Assembly: GCA_963696405.1 (NCBI GenBank)
Contig: CAVOJY010000002.1
Location: 248,001 to 312,000, forward strand
Direction of reading: 5' to 3'
From: CAVOJY01 sp963696405
GTDB lineage: Bacteria > Chloroflexota > Limnocylindria > Limnocylindrales > CSP1-4
Length of the DNA stretch: 64,000 nt
Below, in pieces: positions 24,459 through 33,613 of the stretch (position 1 is its first letter; each line of letters begins with the position of its first letter). Both the position numbers and the translations under genes were made by a program. The notes under the pieces were generated by a model. It had not been told where the DNA came from, made no database searches, and saw only the letters and a list, made by a program, of their open reading frames with translations.

Positions 24459-26829
24459 TCAGGCGACGTCCGGGATCCGCATGTCGTCCGGCGCGCGTCG
24501 TCCCGCACGCCGCCCCGCGCCGCCCTGCGCCCCCGCCTGGCCCCGCTCCCCGGTGAGCGCGGCGAGCAGCGCCTCCGCCATCCGCTTCCCGTCGCCGCCT
24601 GTCTCGAGCCGCGGGCCGGTGCACGCCGGGCACCCCGCCTCGCAGGGGCACTTCCGGACCAGGTCGAGCGCCCCCGCGACAAGCTCGAGATGCCGCTCGT
24701 AGAGCCGGTGCGCGAGCCCGACCCCGCCGGGCACGCCGTCGTAGAGGTAGACGACCGGCCGTTCGGCGTGCGGCGACCTCACCTGCACGACCAGCCCGAG
24801 ATCGTGCGGGTCGCTCATGAGCAGGAGGCTGCCGATCGCCTGGAGTGCTCGCCCCGCGCCCACCAGGGCCACGTCGAGATCGTCACGGCGCCAGCCCGCG
24901 ACCGCCTCCCCGTCGAAGGCAACCCAGTACGCCGTCGTGTGCATTTCCAGCTCGGGGAGATGGATTCGGCCCCACCCGAGGTTCTCGTTCGTCTCGAGCT
25001 TCAGCTTCTTGTAGATCGTGGCGAGCGTGCTCAGCATGACCTCGCCGTGGCACCGCTCGCCCGCAGGGACCGGTGTCGACGCGAACGTGTCGAGCGGTTT
25101 CAGTGTCACCGCGAGGTCGGCCTGCGTGTAGTGGCCCACGTCCACCCGGCGGACGTACGCCTTCCGCTCGTCCCAGTCGAGGCGGTCCACGTGGAACTGC
25201 GCCGACTCGTGGAGGTAGATCGCGCCTTCGTGGACGAGGGTCGGCGCGGAGAAGAGGTCCACCTCCCCGATGACCCGGGGGCGATCGCCGGTGGTGTCGA
25301 TGATGACCACGTTCTCCGGGGCGGCCGTCCGGAGCGAGATTTCGCTCGCCGGGAAGTTCTCGCTCGCCCAGTACCAGCGGCCGTCGTGCGCCTGTCGCAC
25401 GTGGCCCTCCTCGGCGAGGAACGCGAGGAGGTCGTCGGCAGGACCAGGGCCAAACGCCTCGCCCGGCGCGAAGGGCAGCTCGAATGCGGCCGCCCGCAGG
25501 TGCGCGAGGAGGACGTGGAGGTTGTCGGGATCGAGGCGCGCCTCCTCCGGCGAGCGGTCGAAGAGGTACTCCGGGTGCGCGGCGACGTACTGGTCCACGG
25601 CGCTGCTCGTGGCGACGAGTGCGGCCACGCTGGCATCGGTGCGGCGGCCCGCCCGGCCCATCTGCTGCCAGGTCCCGGCGATCGAGCCCGGGTAGCCGGC
25701 GAGGACGGCCGCGTCCATCCGCCCGATGTCCACGCCCAGTTCGAGGGCGTTCGTGGCCACCACCCCGAGCACCTCGCCCGACCGCAGCCCCTCCTCGATG
25801 GCCCGCCGCTCGCGTCGGCAGGTATCCGCCGCGGTAGCCCCGCACGCGATCCACCGGCCCCCGCCCCTCGCGGAGCGCCTCGCGCAACCCGCTGAGGAGC
25901 AACTCGACCCCCACCCGGGACCGGCCGAAGACGATCGTCTGGTGCCCGGCGCGCATGAAGGCGAGGGCGACCCGGCGCGAGAGCCCGTACGCGCTCGCCC
26001 GAACGCCGAGCGACGCATCGAGCATCGGCGGATCGAGTATTAGGACGTGACGCTCGCCCGACGGCGCCCCGTTGCGGTCGATGAGCCGCGGCTCGCGTCC
26101 CGTGAGCATCCGAGCCAGCTCGGCGGGGTTCCCGATGGTGGCCGAGCAGCAGACGATCTGCGGCCGGCTGCCGTAGTGGTCGCACACGCGGAGGAGCCGC
26201 CGCAGCACGTTCGCAACGTGGCTTCCGAAGACCCCCCGGTACGTGTGGAGCTCGTCGACCACGATGTACCGCAGCTGCTCGAAGAGCTGGAACCACTTCG
26301 TGTGGTGCGGCAGGATCGCCGAGTGGAGCATGTCGGGGTTCGTCACCACGACCTGCCCGGCCGAGCGGATCGACGAGCGGATGGGCGCCGGCGTGTCGCC
26401 GTCGTACGTTGCGCAGGCGACGTCCACCCCCGCGGCGGCCGCCAGCTCGCGAAAGGCCGCCACCTGGTCCTGGCCCAGGGCCTTGGTGGGGAAGAGGTAG
26501 AGGGCGCGGGCAGCGGCGTCCCCGGCAACGGCCTCAAGAACCGGGAGGTTGTAGCAGAGCGTCTTGCCGGAGGCGGTCGGGGTCACCACCACGACGTCCT
26601 CGCCCCGCCGCAGCGCCTCGATGGCCTCGGCCTGGTGGCTGTAGAGCTGCTCGATGCCCTGCGAGGCGAGGCCTGCCACCACGCTCGGGTGCAGCCACGA
26701 AGGGAGTGGCGCGTAGGAGCCCTCCCGGACCGGGACGACGCGATGTTCCACCACGGTGGAGGAGATCGATGGGTCCGCGAGCAGCTGCTCGAGGACCGAA
26801 ACGACCGGGGCCGGCGAGTAGAGACGCAT
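24459..26829 (-). CDS. mrfA: MrfA-like DEAH helicase with DUF1998 domain (YprA family), one frameshift
   Basis: A ~790-residue superfamily 2 helicase starting at ATG 26829. The N-terminal half has the Q-like region, Walker A TPTASGKT, VVDELHTYRG (motif II, DELH), SATIGNP (motif III) and TIVFGRSRVGVELL. The frame then breaks at about 25812, and the C-terminal half continues in another frame with GVVATNALELGVDIG, QQMGRAGRR (motif VI) and a DUF1998 domain ending in four cysteines (CPCEAGCPAC). An extra C in the string TGCCGACGCGAGCGG explains the break; without it the frames join as PTERRAIEEGLRSGE. It is most likely a sequencing error, as both halves keep all motifs. It forms an operon with mrfB. 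Confidence 0.82.
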
Positions 26830-27004
26830 CGCACCATACCGCACATACGTTCGATTTGCGCGGTGAGTCTAGCAGGGCAGTCAAGCGATGGCGAGGCCTT
26901 TCTTGTGGACAGGCAGGCCCGATTCGGTGCGGAGGCGAGCGCGCCGGGCGAGCGCCGCGCGTTGGACCGGGACTACCGGCCGTGCCCGATGGGTCGAGCG
27001 CCTG

Positions 27005-27034
27005 TTGACACGGCAGCTGCCCCCGAGCTACCCT
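27005..27034 (+). promoter_or_regulatory. Promoter: TTGACA / 18 bp / TACCCT
   Basis: A perfect -35 box TTGACA (27005-27010) and a TACCCT -10 box (27029-27034) are 18 bases apart, and the -10 box ends nine bases before ATG 27044. It probably drives the septum-formation-like gene, with a very short or absent leader. Confidence 0.55.
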
Positions 27035-27043
27035 CCCGGCACC

Positions 27044-27535
27044 ATGAGTCGGCCGGAGCCGGGACTCCGGTTCGCGTACGAGCGGGCCGGGCACGAGGCG
27101 AGCAGTCGCGTCACCGCTCCCGTGAGCCGATCGGGCACGCCCGCGACCGACCCGTCGTCTTCTCCCTGGTTCGACCGTCGGGCGCTCCTCCTGCTGATCC
27201 TCGTCGTTGCCGTCGCGTGGCTCGTGTTCGTCTTCGGTCGTGCGGTCGCCGACTCCAAGGCGGCCACCGATCGCGCCGAGCGGGCCCGGGCGGAGAATGC
27301 CGCGATGGAGCGCCGCCTCGACTCGCGACAGGTCGAGCTGGCGACGGTCCAGTCGCCGGCGTTCGTCACCCTCCAGGCGCGCACGTTCGGCATCGGGTCG
27401 TCACGGGAGCAGGTGTTCGGGCTCGAGCCGGGCGCCCCCCCGCCGCCATCGATCCCCATGCTCGGCGAGGAGCCGGCCGCCGCGGGACAGTCGAGTCCGC
27501 TCGACGACTGGCTCGACCTCCTCTTCGGGCCCTGA
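27044..27535 (+). CDS. Septum formation initiator-like protein (FtsB/DivIC type)
   Basis: A 163-residue bitopic protein: a cytosolic N-terminus of ~45 residues, one membrane helix (ALLLLILVVAVAWLVFVFG, about 47-65), a short coiled coil (KAATDRAERARAENAAMERR), then a segment with ELATVQSPAFVTLQARTFGIG, which matches the downstream part of FtsB/DivIC-like proteins. The C-terminus is Pro-rich. The family bridges the divisome. Strong promoter upstream; the gene is followed by the 21-bp tandem repeats and then the DUF4333 lipoprotein gene. The assignment rests on architecture and the LQARTFGIG segment. Confidence 0.7.
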   Translation: MSRPEPGLRFAYERAGHEASSRVTAPVSRSGTPATDPSSSPWFDRRALLLLILVVAVAWLVFVFGRAVADSKAATDRAERARAENAAMERRLDSRQVELATVQSPAFVTLQARTFGIGSSREQVFGLEPGAPPPPSIPMLGEEPAAAGQSSPLDDWLDLLFGP

Positions 27536-27550
27536 GGCAACGGGGCACCG

Positions 27551-27624
27551 CCCCCGAGGTGGCAGACACTGCCCCCGAGGTGGCAGACACTGCCCCCGAG
27601 GTGGCAGACACTGCCCCCGAGGCA
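27551..27624 (+). repeat. Tandem 21-bp repeats, three full copies plus a partial copy
   Basis: The unit CCCCCGAGGTGGCAGACACTG is repeated three times in perfect tandem (27551-27613), followed by a partial fourth unit. Each unit junction holds an imperfect hairpin, TGCCCCC-GA-GGTGGCA with one mismatch, so the array can fold as a row of stems. It lies just past the septum-formation-like stop (27535) and may act as a terminator or RNA-stability element. The unit length is seven codons, so the frame stays open on both strands. Confidence 0.9.
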
Positions 27625-27730
27625 CCCCGGCAAGACCCCGGCGCAGCCCGGTAAGCTATCGGCGGAGGCCGCGGCGCGGCACAGCGGTTCGCAGGGGACT
27701 GCTGCCGGCGCCGGGCCACGGGAGGCGTCG

Positions 27731-28030
27731 ATGCCCAGGCGTGTCACCGGACTGTTCGCGAGCGTGGTGGTCCTTGCAGCCGTCGCAGGCTGCGGTGGAG
27801 GTGAGACGGTCGACGTCTCGACCATCGAGGCGAACCTCAAGGCTCAGTTCGAGCCCCAGACCAAGGTCACCCTCGCCGATCTCTCCTGCCCCGCCGATGG
27901 GCCGGTCAAGGTCGGAGCCACGATCGAGTGCAGCGGCACCGCCGTGGACGGGGACAAGTACGTCTTCAGCGTCAAGGTGAAGGACGCGTCCGGCAACCTC
28001 GCCTGGCAGTCGACCAACCTGAACCCGTAG
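27731..28030 (+). CDS. DUF4333 lipoprotein
   Basis: A 99-residue lipoprotein. The signal peptide ends in the lipobox LAAVAGC (Cys21), so the mature protein is lipid-anchored outside the membrane. The rest matches the DUF4333 fold, with two further cysteines (LSC and ECSG) that probably form a disulfide, and the closing strand WQSTNLNP. GGAGG precedes ATG 27731 by five bases. A partial copy of its mid-region is found at 29036. Function of the family is unknown. Confidence 0.82.
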   Translation: MPRRVTGLFASVVVLAAVAGCGGGETVDVSTIEANLKAQFEPQTKVTLADLSCPADGPVKVGATIECSGTAVDGDKYVFSVKVKDASGNLAWQSTNLNP

Positions 28031-28265
28031 CGGCTCCCTGACTGCGCCGGCCCGGCGGTCTTCCTTGCCGGGATCACGGGCGCGGGACCGCGCTGGTTTG
28101 CCGTCACCGGCTGGTAGAACGCGCTGACCCGCACACCCGCGCAGCGTGGCCAATCAATAGCGCTCCCCATCCCGCGATTCGGGTTACGATGCGCGGCTCG
28201 ACGGTCTTCCCGCCGGGCCGGCGCACCGCCGAAACCGGCCTTCACACGCGGGAGAGTGAGACCAC

Positions 28266-29024
28266 ATGCAAAGCCGACTCCGCATCATCGGAGCCGTCAT
28301 CGCCGTGATGGGCGTGATCGCCCTGCTCGGAGGCGCCTATGGCTACATGCGCGCCCAGGAAGGAGCCAGGTCACTCCAGGGGTTCAGCGAGGCGCAGAAC
28401 GTCACGCTGAGCTACAACGACCAGGGGCAGCTCATCAGTCGTGGCTCCCCCGAGAGGGCCGCCGCGATCCTGGCTCTGCTCAGCGACAGCTGGAAGTGGC
28501 CCGTCAACAAGGGCGACCTCAACCCCAACGACAAGCTGGTCGACACGGGCACGGAATACATGTTCCAGATGGCCACCATCGCCTACGACATCCTGGAGGG
28601 GACGCAGTCGGTGACCCTGCCCGAGCGCGTCGAATACAACGGCGACGGTCAGGAGGGAATCGCTGCCGATGCGAAGGTCTACTCGCCGGCGACGCTCCCC
28701 GGAGGCGTCTGGGACCCGGCGGTCGAGGGCACGGACAAGGACGCGGTCTTCGAGCCCGGGACGTACATCGTCCCCGTGAACGGGCGGTACTTCACCGGCT
28801 TCAACCGGCTGCACCCGCTCGATGGCAAGGCGCGCGAGCAAGCGTGGTCCGGTCTCGCCCACGGCCTCTTCGCCGAACTGGGCGTCGGCGCGACTACGGC
28901 CTCGGTCCTCGAGCTGGCCACGATGGTCGCATTGCTCGTCCTCGGCTTCGGGCTCATCTTCATCGTCGCCGGCCTCGGCCTCGTGTGGGCCGCCTGGCCG
29001 AAGAAGGCGGAGGCCTCGGCCTGA
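28266..29024 (+). CDS. Membrane protein with large external loop, function unknown
   Basis: A 252-residue protein with an N-terminal membrane helix (IIGAVIAVMGVIALLGGAYGY, about 7-27; quoted here in part as IIGAVIAVMGVIALLGG), an external region of ~180 residues, and a C-terminal helix pair region (LATMVALLVLGFGLIFIVAG, about 218-245). The loop carries a conserved-looking string, LSYNDQGQLIS, and YMFQMATIAYDILEGTQ. I do not recognise the family, but the pattern of two helices around a soluble core recurs in Chloroflexota and Actinomycetota. ATG 28266 is preceded by GGGAGAGTGAGACC, a plausible ribosome-binding site. A fragment of the DUF4333 gene follows directly. Confidence 0.75.
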   Translation: MQSRLRIIGAVIAVMGVIALLGGAYGYMRAQEGARSLQGFSEAQNVTLSYNDQGQLISRGSPERAAAILALLSDSWKWPVNKGDLNPNDKLVDTGTEYMFQMATIAYDILEGTQSVTLPERVEYNGDGQEGIAADAKVYSPATLPGGVWDPAVEGTDKDAVFEPGTYIVPVNGRYFTGFNRLHPLDGKAREQAWSGLAHGLFAELGVGATTASVLELATMVALLVLGFGLIFIVAGLGLVWAAWPKKAEASA

Positions 29025-29035
29025 CGATCCGGTAG

Positions 29036-29083
29036 CCAGTTCGAGCCACAGACCAAGGTCACTCCTGCCGATCTCTCCCGCCG
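29036..29083 (+). pseudogene. Degenerate fragment of a DUF4333 gene
   Basis: This stretch matches 27844-27890 of the DUF4333 gene at about 41 of 46 bases, and encodes QFEPQTKVTPADLS in one frame against QFEPQTKVTLADLS in the intact copy. It lacks a start, a lipobox and the second half, so it is a duplicated remnant left between the membrane protein and the terminator hairpin. Confidence 0.75.
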
Positions 29084-29120
29084 GCCGTCCGGCCACCCCA
29101 GGGATCGGCGCCACGAAACA

Positions 29121-29144
29121 GGCCCGGCGGTTCTCCGCCGGGCC
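29121..29144. terminator. Bidirectional terminator-like hairpin
   Basis: GGCCCGGCGG and CCGCCGGGCC form a perfect 10-bp stem around a TTCT loop, placed between the convergent genes ending at 29024 (+) and 29182 (-). No U-run follows on either strand, so it would rely on stem strength or Rho. Confidence 0.6.
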
Positions 29145-29181
29145 CGTCGATTCCCTCGGCGATTGCCGGTCCCGGCCCCGG

Positions 29182-30209
29182 CTATGCCAGCCAGGGGAGC
29201 GTGACGGGCAGGATGATGTTCACGATGAGGCCCAGGACGAGGAACGAGCCCGCCAGGCGGGTGTGGATCATGGCCGCGCCTACGAACCAGAGGGGCCAGA
29301 TCGGGTAGTCGGGCGGCGGGGCCTCCGGCTTCGGCTTGCGGAAGACCCCGAGAACGAACGCCAGGCGGGGGAGCGCAAGGAGGACCACCCCGACCCACGG
29401 CCCGATGAGCCCGGCCAGCACGAGGCCCAGCAGGATCGGGTAGAAGGCCACCATCATGCCCATCGTGAGCAGCTTCGCCGGCCGCTCGCCGATGATCACC
29501 GGCAGCGTGTGGATCCCCTTCTCCCGGTCGGGCTCGATCTTGTCGACGTGCTTGCCCAGGAGGACGGTGGTCACCAGGATGGCGTAGGGGATCGTGGCGA
29601 TCCAGACCCAGCCCGGGATCCCGCCGGTGGCCACGAAATAGGTGCCGCCGATCATGAGCGGACCCCAGACGATGAACACGCCCGGCTCGCCCAGGCCGTG
29701 GTGCTTGAGGCGGATCGGCGGGGCGACGTAGAAGAGCGAGATGAAGGCGCCGCCCAGGGCGAAGACCACCACCGGCCACCCGCGCTCGACCGTGAGGTAG
29801 GCCATGATCGCGAGGTCGACTAGGTTCGCGATGAGGATCGCGGTCGCCAGCGTCCGCTTCGACACCATGCCCGACAGGATCGGGTGGGGGCGTACTGCGC
29901 CCTGACGTACTCGTTGGTGTCGACGCCGCTCTCCAGGTCGAAGTAGTCGTTGATCATGTTGTTCGCCGCGTGGGCGATCACGATCCCGACCACGGCCAGC
30001 GTGGCGAACCAGTAGTTCACCCCTGCCGGATCCACGCCAACCGCGAGGAGCGCGCCGATGAGCCCCGACAGGAGGGTCATCACGAAGACGCCGGCGCGGG
30101 TGATCAGGAGCCACTTCGACCCCCAGTCGAGGGCCGCGACGTTCGTGCCGACGGGCACGCTTGCCGTCTCGAGGATGAACCGCCAGGTGGCGACGCGCGA
30201 GGTGGACAT
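29182..30209 (-). CDS. UbiA-family prenyltransferase, one frameshift
   Basis: A ~340-residue polytopic protein starting at ATG 30209. The first Asp-rich motif (NMINDYFDLESGVDTNEY) is in the upstream frame, and the second (DKIEPDREKGIHTLPVIIGE) in the downstream frame; they bind Mg2+-prenyl diphosphate. The family attaches prenyl chains to aromatic or quinone precursors (MenA, UbiA) or makes archaeal-type lipids. The break is at about 29889 in a run of five Gs, where one missing base restores AQYAPHPILSGMVSKR. Eight or nine membrane helices are predicted across both parts. Likely a sequencing error; the substrate is not assignable. Confidence 0.82.
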
Positions 30210-30417
30210 GCGGGGCTGAACCTCTGGATGGTGAACCGGGGGCCGCCGTTGGCCGGCAGAGCGCGCGGGCGGGAACGTCCGTCAAAGAGTGCCCGTGGGC
30301 GCCCACATCGTACCGCTTGCCATCCATTCGGGCCTCGTGGGTCGGCGGTTCTCGCGAGGCGCCCAGGGCGCTACCATGGTCTGGCGAACGAGTCAGTCGG
30401 TCGAAGGGAGGTCACCG

Positions 30418-31245
30418 ATGAGGCGGACCACGTTCTCTATTGTGGCGGCGGCCGCGCTCGCCTTGGCGGTCGCTTGGCCGGTCGGGGCGGTTGCGTCCTA
30501 TGCAGCGGCGACGTGGAAGGCGACCTTCGGGACGAACGCGTACTACGGGACCGCGACGCTGACCGCCAGCTCCTCGAGTACAGGATCGCTTGGGCTGAAG
30601 GCGCGGCGCCTCGTCGGCCTGGGGGTCTACTCGATCACCATCCGCCGCGGCACCTGCGCCTCGCCGGGCACGCTGCTCGCGACGCTGCCGACCACCACGT
30701 CACAACGGACCGGGACCATCTCGCGGACATACGCTCTCACGGTGACGCAGATGAGGCCCGTTCTGAAGGCGGCCGCACAGCTGACCCTCTGGATGGTCAA
30801 GGGATCCACCCAGCGATGCGGCCTGCTCAAGGCCCAGCTTCCGCGCGGTGTCGTCCCCGTCAACCGCCGCATGCTCATACCCCACACGGCCGATGGCGCA
30901 GTCGGGATGCACTGGCTGACGGTCCTCGGGGCCGAGACGTGGGATCCGCCGCCGGGCTGGGACGGCGTCGTGGAGGACGGCGATGTTGCGCTCGCAGTTC
31001 ACGTGCGGATGAGCGCGGTCGAGAAGACCGGCTACGGCCCAGACCGTTTCGCGATCCGCACGCCGGGCCACGTTGACATCCCACCACAGCCCGGTCGAGA
31101 GCCCCGGCTACCCTTCGGGACATTGGCGCCCGGCGCGATCGTGGACGGGTGGGTCACCTTCGTGGTCAATGAGGACGAGCTGGGCGAGCTGATCCTGCTC
31201 TACGGGCCGGCTTCGGAGGTGCTGCTCACGTTCGCGCTGTCCTGA
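30418..31245 (+). CDS. Secreted protein with Ig-like/DUF4352-like C-terminal domain
   Basis: A 275-residue secreted protein. It has a signal peptide (RRTTFSIVAAAALALAVAWP, cleavage near VGAVASYAA), a first domain (about 30-130) rich in Ser/Thr strands with ATWKATFGTNAYYGTATLTA and a CASPGTLLATLP segment, then a second domain with AVEKTGYGPDRFAIRT and GAIVDGWVTFVVNE, the pattern of DUF4352-like antigen-fold domains. Two cysteines (about 81 and 138) may pair. ATG 30418 follows GGGAGG at about eight bases. I do not recognise a function. Confidence 0.75.
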   Translation: MRRTTFSIVAAAALALAVAWPVGAVASYAAATWKATFGTNAYYGTATLTASSSSTGSLGLKARRLVGLGVYSITIRRGTCASPGTLLATLPTTTSQRTGTISRTYALTVTQMRPVLKAAAQLTLWMVKGSTQRCGLLKAQLPRGVVPVNRRMLIPHTADGAVGMHWLTVLGAETWDPPPGWDGVVEDGDVALAVHVRMSAVEKTGYGPDRFAIRTPGHVDIPPQPGREPRLPFGTLAPGAIVDGWVTFVVNEDELGELILLYGPASEVLLTFALS

Positions 31246-31266
31246 CGGCCGGTCCCGGCGGCGGCC

Positions 31267-32889
31267 TCAGCAGCTCGAGTCGTCGGCGGGGGCGGGGATC
31301 GCCGGATCGGGTTTCGGCGCCGGCCCCTTGAAGGCGTCCCGTACCACCTTGCGGATGCGCTGGACGTCGTCCTTCTGGAGGATCATCCGGTAGGTCGGCG
31401 GGTTGAAGTAGACGCGTTTGATGGTGCGCGTATCGACCCGGCTCGCCAGCTCGAGCAGGCCCGGAAGCGCCTTGACCGGGATGTTCGTCCAGAGCGATGA
31501 CTTGGCGATCTTGGCCAGCTCGCCGACCCTCGAGACGAGGCAAATCGGCTTGACCTGGTTCCGGAGGGCCATGAGGACTTCCTGCTGGCGATGCATCCGC
31601 CCGTAGTCGGAGTCCTGGTGACGGGAGCGGGCGTAGGCGAGCGCCATGCGACCGTTGAGGTGGTACTTGCCGGGCTTGAAGTAGACCTCGATCCAGCCCG
31701 AGCCGTCCTCGAGCGGGTAATGGGAGTCGTAGAGCGACTTGCGGATGGTGATGTTGAGGCCGCCAAGCGCATCGACGAGCTTGACGAACCCGCGGAGATC
31801 GGCCACCGCGATGCCGTCGAGATCGACGCCCGTCAGGGCCTCGATGGCGGCGCCGAGGGCGAGGTAACCGCGCGACTTGCCGCCGGGGAACAAGGCGGGC
31901 CGTTGATCGGCGTACACGTAGAGCGCGTTGATCATCTGCGGGAACGCGCCGTTCGGGAACAGCCGGGCGAGGCGCGAGGGCAGCGGCACGTTGTAGAGGT
32001 TGCGAGGGATGCCGAACATGGCCGCCCGCCCGGTCTTCACATCGACGCTGACGAGGATCATGGTGTCGGTGCGCAGGCTCCAGCGGTCGGGACCGGCATC
32101 TCCGCCGACGATCAGGACGTCGAGACGGCCGTCCGAGGCCCAGTCTGGGCGGGGCGTCTGGGTTGGGCTGGGCGCGGCCGTCGGCGAGGGCGTCGTCGCG
32201 GGACTCGGGGACGGCGCGGGCGTCTCCGTGGAGGACGATGAGGGCGTGGGCACGACCGACGGCGACGTGTTGAGCGCTGTCGTCGGGGAAGGCGTGGGCG
32301 GCGGGCTCTGGGTCAGGCTGGGCGATTGGTTTGCGGCGCCAAGCGCCTCGTCGGGCTCGGGGGTCCCGTACGGATCCTCCCCGGCCGCCGTCTGGGCGTC
32401 CTCGCCTTCCGACGGCTCGAAGACCGTGACCATGGTGTCGTACGCCTCATAGCCGAAGTACCCGACCACGGCGTGGCTTGCCGCCATTACCACGAACAGC
32501 CCTGCGACGATGGCCAGGGCGGCTGCACGTCTGCGTGGCCGGGGCGGGGAGCTTCGAACGGGCTCCAGGACCGGCCCCGGCTCCGCAGCGTGGCGCGCGC
32601 CGGCGACCCGGTACGCGTCGACGACAGCGAGGCATCGCCAGGCAAAGAGCAGGACATTGAACCCGAGGAGCGCGGCCAGAACCTCGGGCTGCACGAGAAT
32701 CCCGAGGACGGTGGTCATGGTGACCGCCGCGTAGGCGACGGCAGCCGCGACCACGACGACGAGGATGGGGAGGGCGAAGAGCAGCCCGCGACGCCATGCG
32801 CCCACGTACGCGTGCCCGAGCCCGGGGAACAGGAACGAGAGCACCCCTGCCATGACCGCCGAGCGGCGGAGGGTCGACACGATGTTCAT
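31267..32889 (-). CDS. LytR-CpsA-Psr (LCP) family protein
   Basis: A 540-residue membrane protein. The N-terminal ~110 residues hold three hydrophobic segments, a further helix is at about 125-145, and a Ser/Pro/Thr-rich spacer (about 175-250) leads to the extracytoplasmic LCP domain. Signatures are LRTDTMILVSVDVKTGRAAM, GIPRNLYNVPLP, INALYVYAD, AYARSRHQDSDYGRMHRQQ and the conserved Arg/Asp set of the pyrophosphate-binding pocket. LCP enzymes attach teichoic acid or other glycopolymers to peptidoglycan. The front part before the LCP domain is longer than usual (more TM helices). It is convergent with the secreted protein gene. Confidence 0.88.
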   Translation of the reverse strand: MNIVSTLRRSAVMAGVLSFLFPGLGHAYVGAWRRGLLFALPILVVVVAAAVAYAAVTMTTVLGILVQPEVLAALLGFNVLLFAWRCLAVVDAYRVAGARHAAEPGPVLEPVRSSPPRPRRRAAALAIVAGLFVVMAASHAVVGYFGYEAYDTMVTVFEPSEGEDAQTAAGEDPYGTPEPDEALGAANQSPSLTQSPPPTPSPTTALNTSPSVVPTPSSSSTETPAPSPSPATTPSPTAAPSPTQTPRPDWASDGRLDVLIVGGDAGPDRWSLRTDTMILVSVDVKTGRAAMFGIPRNLYNVPLPSRLARLFPNGAFPQMINALYVYADQRPALFPGGKSRGYLALGAAIEALTGVDLDGIAVADLRGFVKLVDALGGLNITIRKSLYDSHYPLEDGSGWIEVYFKPGKYHLNGRMALAYARSRHQDSDYGRMHRQQEVLMALRNQVKPICLVSRVGELAKIAKSSLWTNIPVKALPGLLELASRVDTRTIKRVYFNPPTYRMILQKDDVQRIRKVVRDAFKGPAPKPDPAIPAPADDSSC

Positions 32890-33098
32890 TCACCTCGGCG
32901 AAACGGCCCCGCAGCAGCCCACGCTAGCGCGGCGGCGGCCCGACCGCAAGACGTCGGCCGGATGGCAGGGGTTCCGCCGGAGCCGCACCGGACCGCGTCC
33001 GGGAGACCCGCCGGGGGTGGCACAATGGGCGGGAAGCCAGCGCCGCCCGCGGACCCGGCAGCCTACCCGGGGCGCGATCCACCAGGAGGCAGACCGTC

Positions 33099-33524
33099 GT
33101 GAAGACCGCCTTGATCGTCTACCGCAGCCACAGCGGCACCACCCGCCGGCTGGCCGAGGAGATCGGCGCGTTCGTGGCCGAGCACGGGATCACGCCGACC
33201 GTCGTCTCCGTGGGTGACTGCGACGTCAAGCGCGTGAACGAGGCGGACTACGTCCTCCTCGGCTGCTGGACGAACGGACTCTTCATCATCCTCCAGCATC
33301 CCGACCAGCCCTGGATCGACTTCGCCCGCGACCTGCCGGCCATCTCCAGCGCCCGGGTCGGGCTCTTCACCACCTACAAGCTCGCCACCGGCAGCATGTT
33401 CGGTCAGATGCGCAGGTACCTCTCCGGCAAGGTCTCCAGCTTCGGCCTCGAGCTGAAGTCGCGCAACGGCCACCTGTCCGACGGGAACAAGCGGGACCTC
33501 GAGCGGTTCCTGTCCGGTTCCTGA
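33099..33524 (+). CDS. Flavodoxin-domain protein
   Basis: A 141-residue flavodoxin-like protein. The FMN phosphate loop is VYRSHSGTTRRLAEEIG (8-24 region, S-x-T/S-G-x-T pattern), the middle loop YVLLGCWTNG and the later strand VGLFTTYKLA fit. No cysteine cluster or fusion is present. It could be a flavodoxin/menaquinone-dependent oxidoreductase-like protein. GTG 33099 is preceded by AGGAGG. Confidence 0.82.
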   Translation: MKTALIVYRSHSGTTRRLAEEIGAFVAEHGITPTVVSVGDCDVKRVNEADYVLLGCWTNGLFIILQHPDQPWIDFARDLPAISSARVGLFTTYKLATGSMFGQMRRYLSGKVSSFGLELKSRNGHLSDGNKRDLERFLSGS

Positions 33525-33599
33525 GCGGTAGCAGCCGCGGGCCCTCATGAAGTCGCGCCGGGCGCACGCCCCGACGCGGACGGCTTCGCCGCTGCCGGA

Positions 33600-33605
33600 T
33601 ACCCT
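33600..33605 (+). promoter_or_regulatory. -10 element TACCCT upstream of the 33614 gene
   Basis: TACCCT ends eight bases before ATG 33614, with no ribosome-binding site between, consistent with a very short leader or none. Confidence 0.35.
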
Positions 33606-33613
33606 GAGGGTCC

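Noticed and set aside
27551..27624. Tandem repeats considered as a CRISPR array.
   Set aside because: The units are contiguous with no spacers, and no cas gene is in the window.
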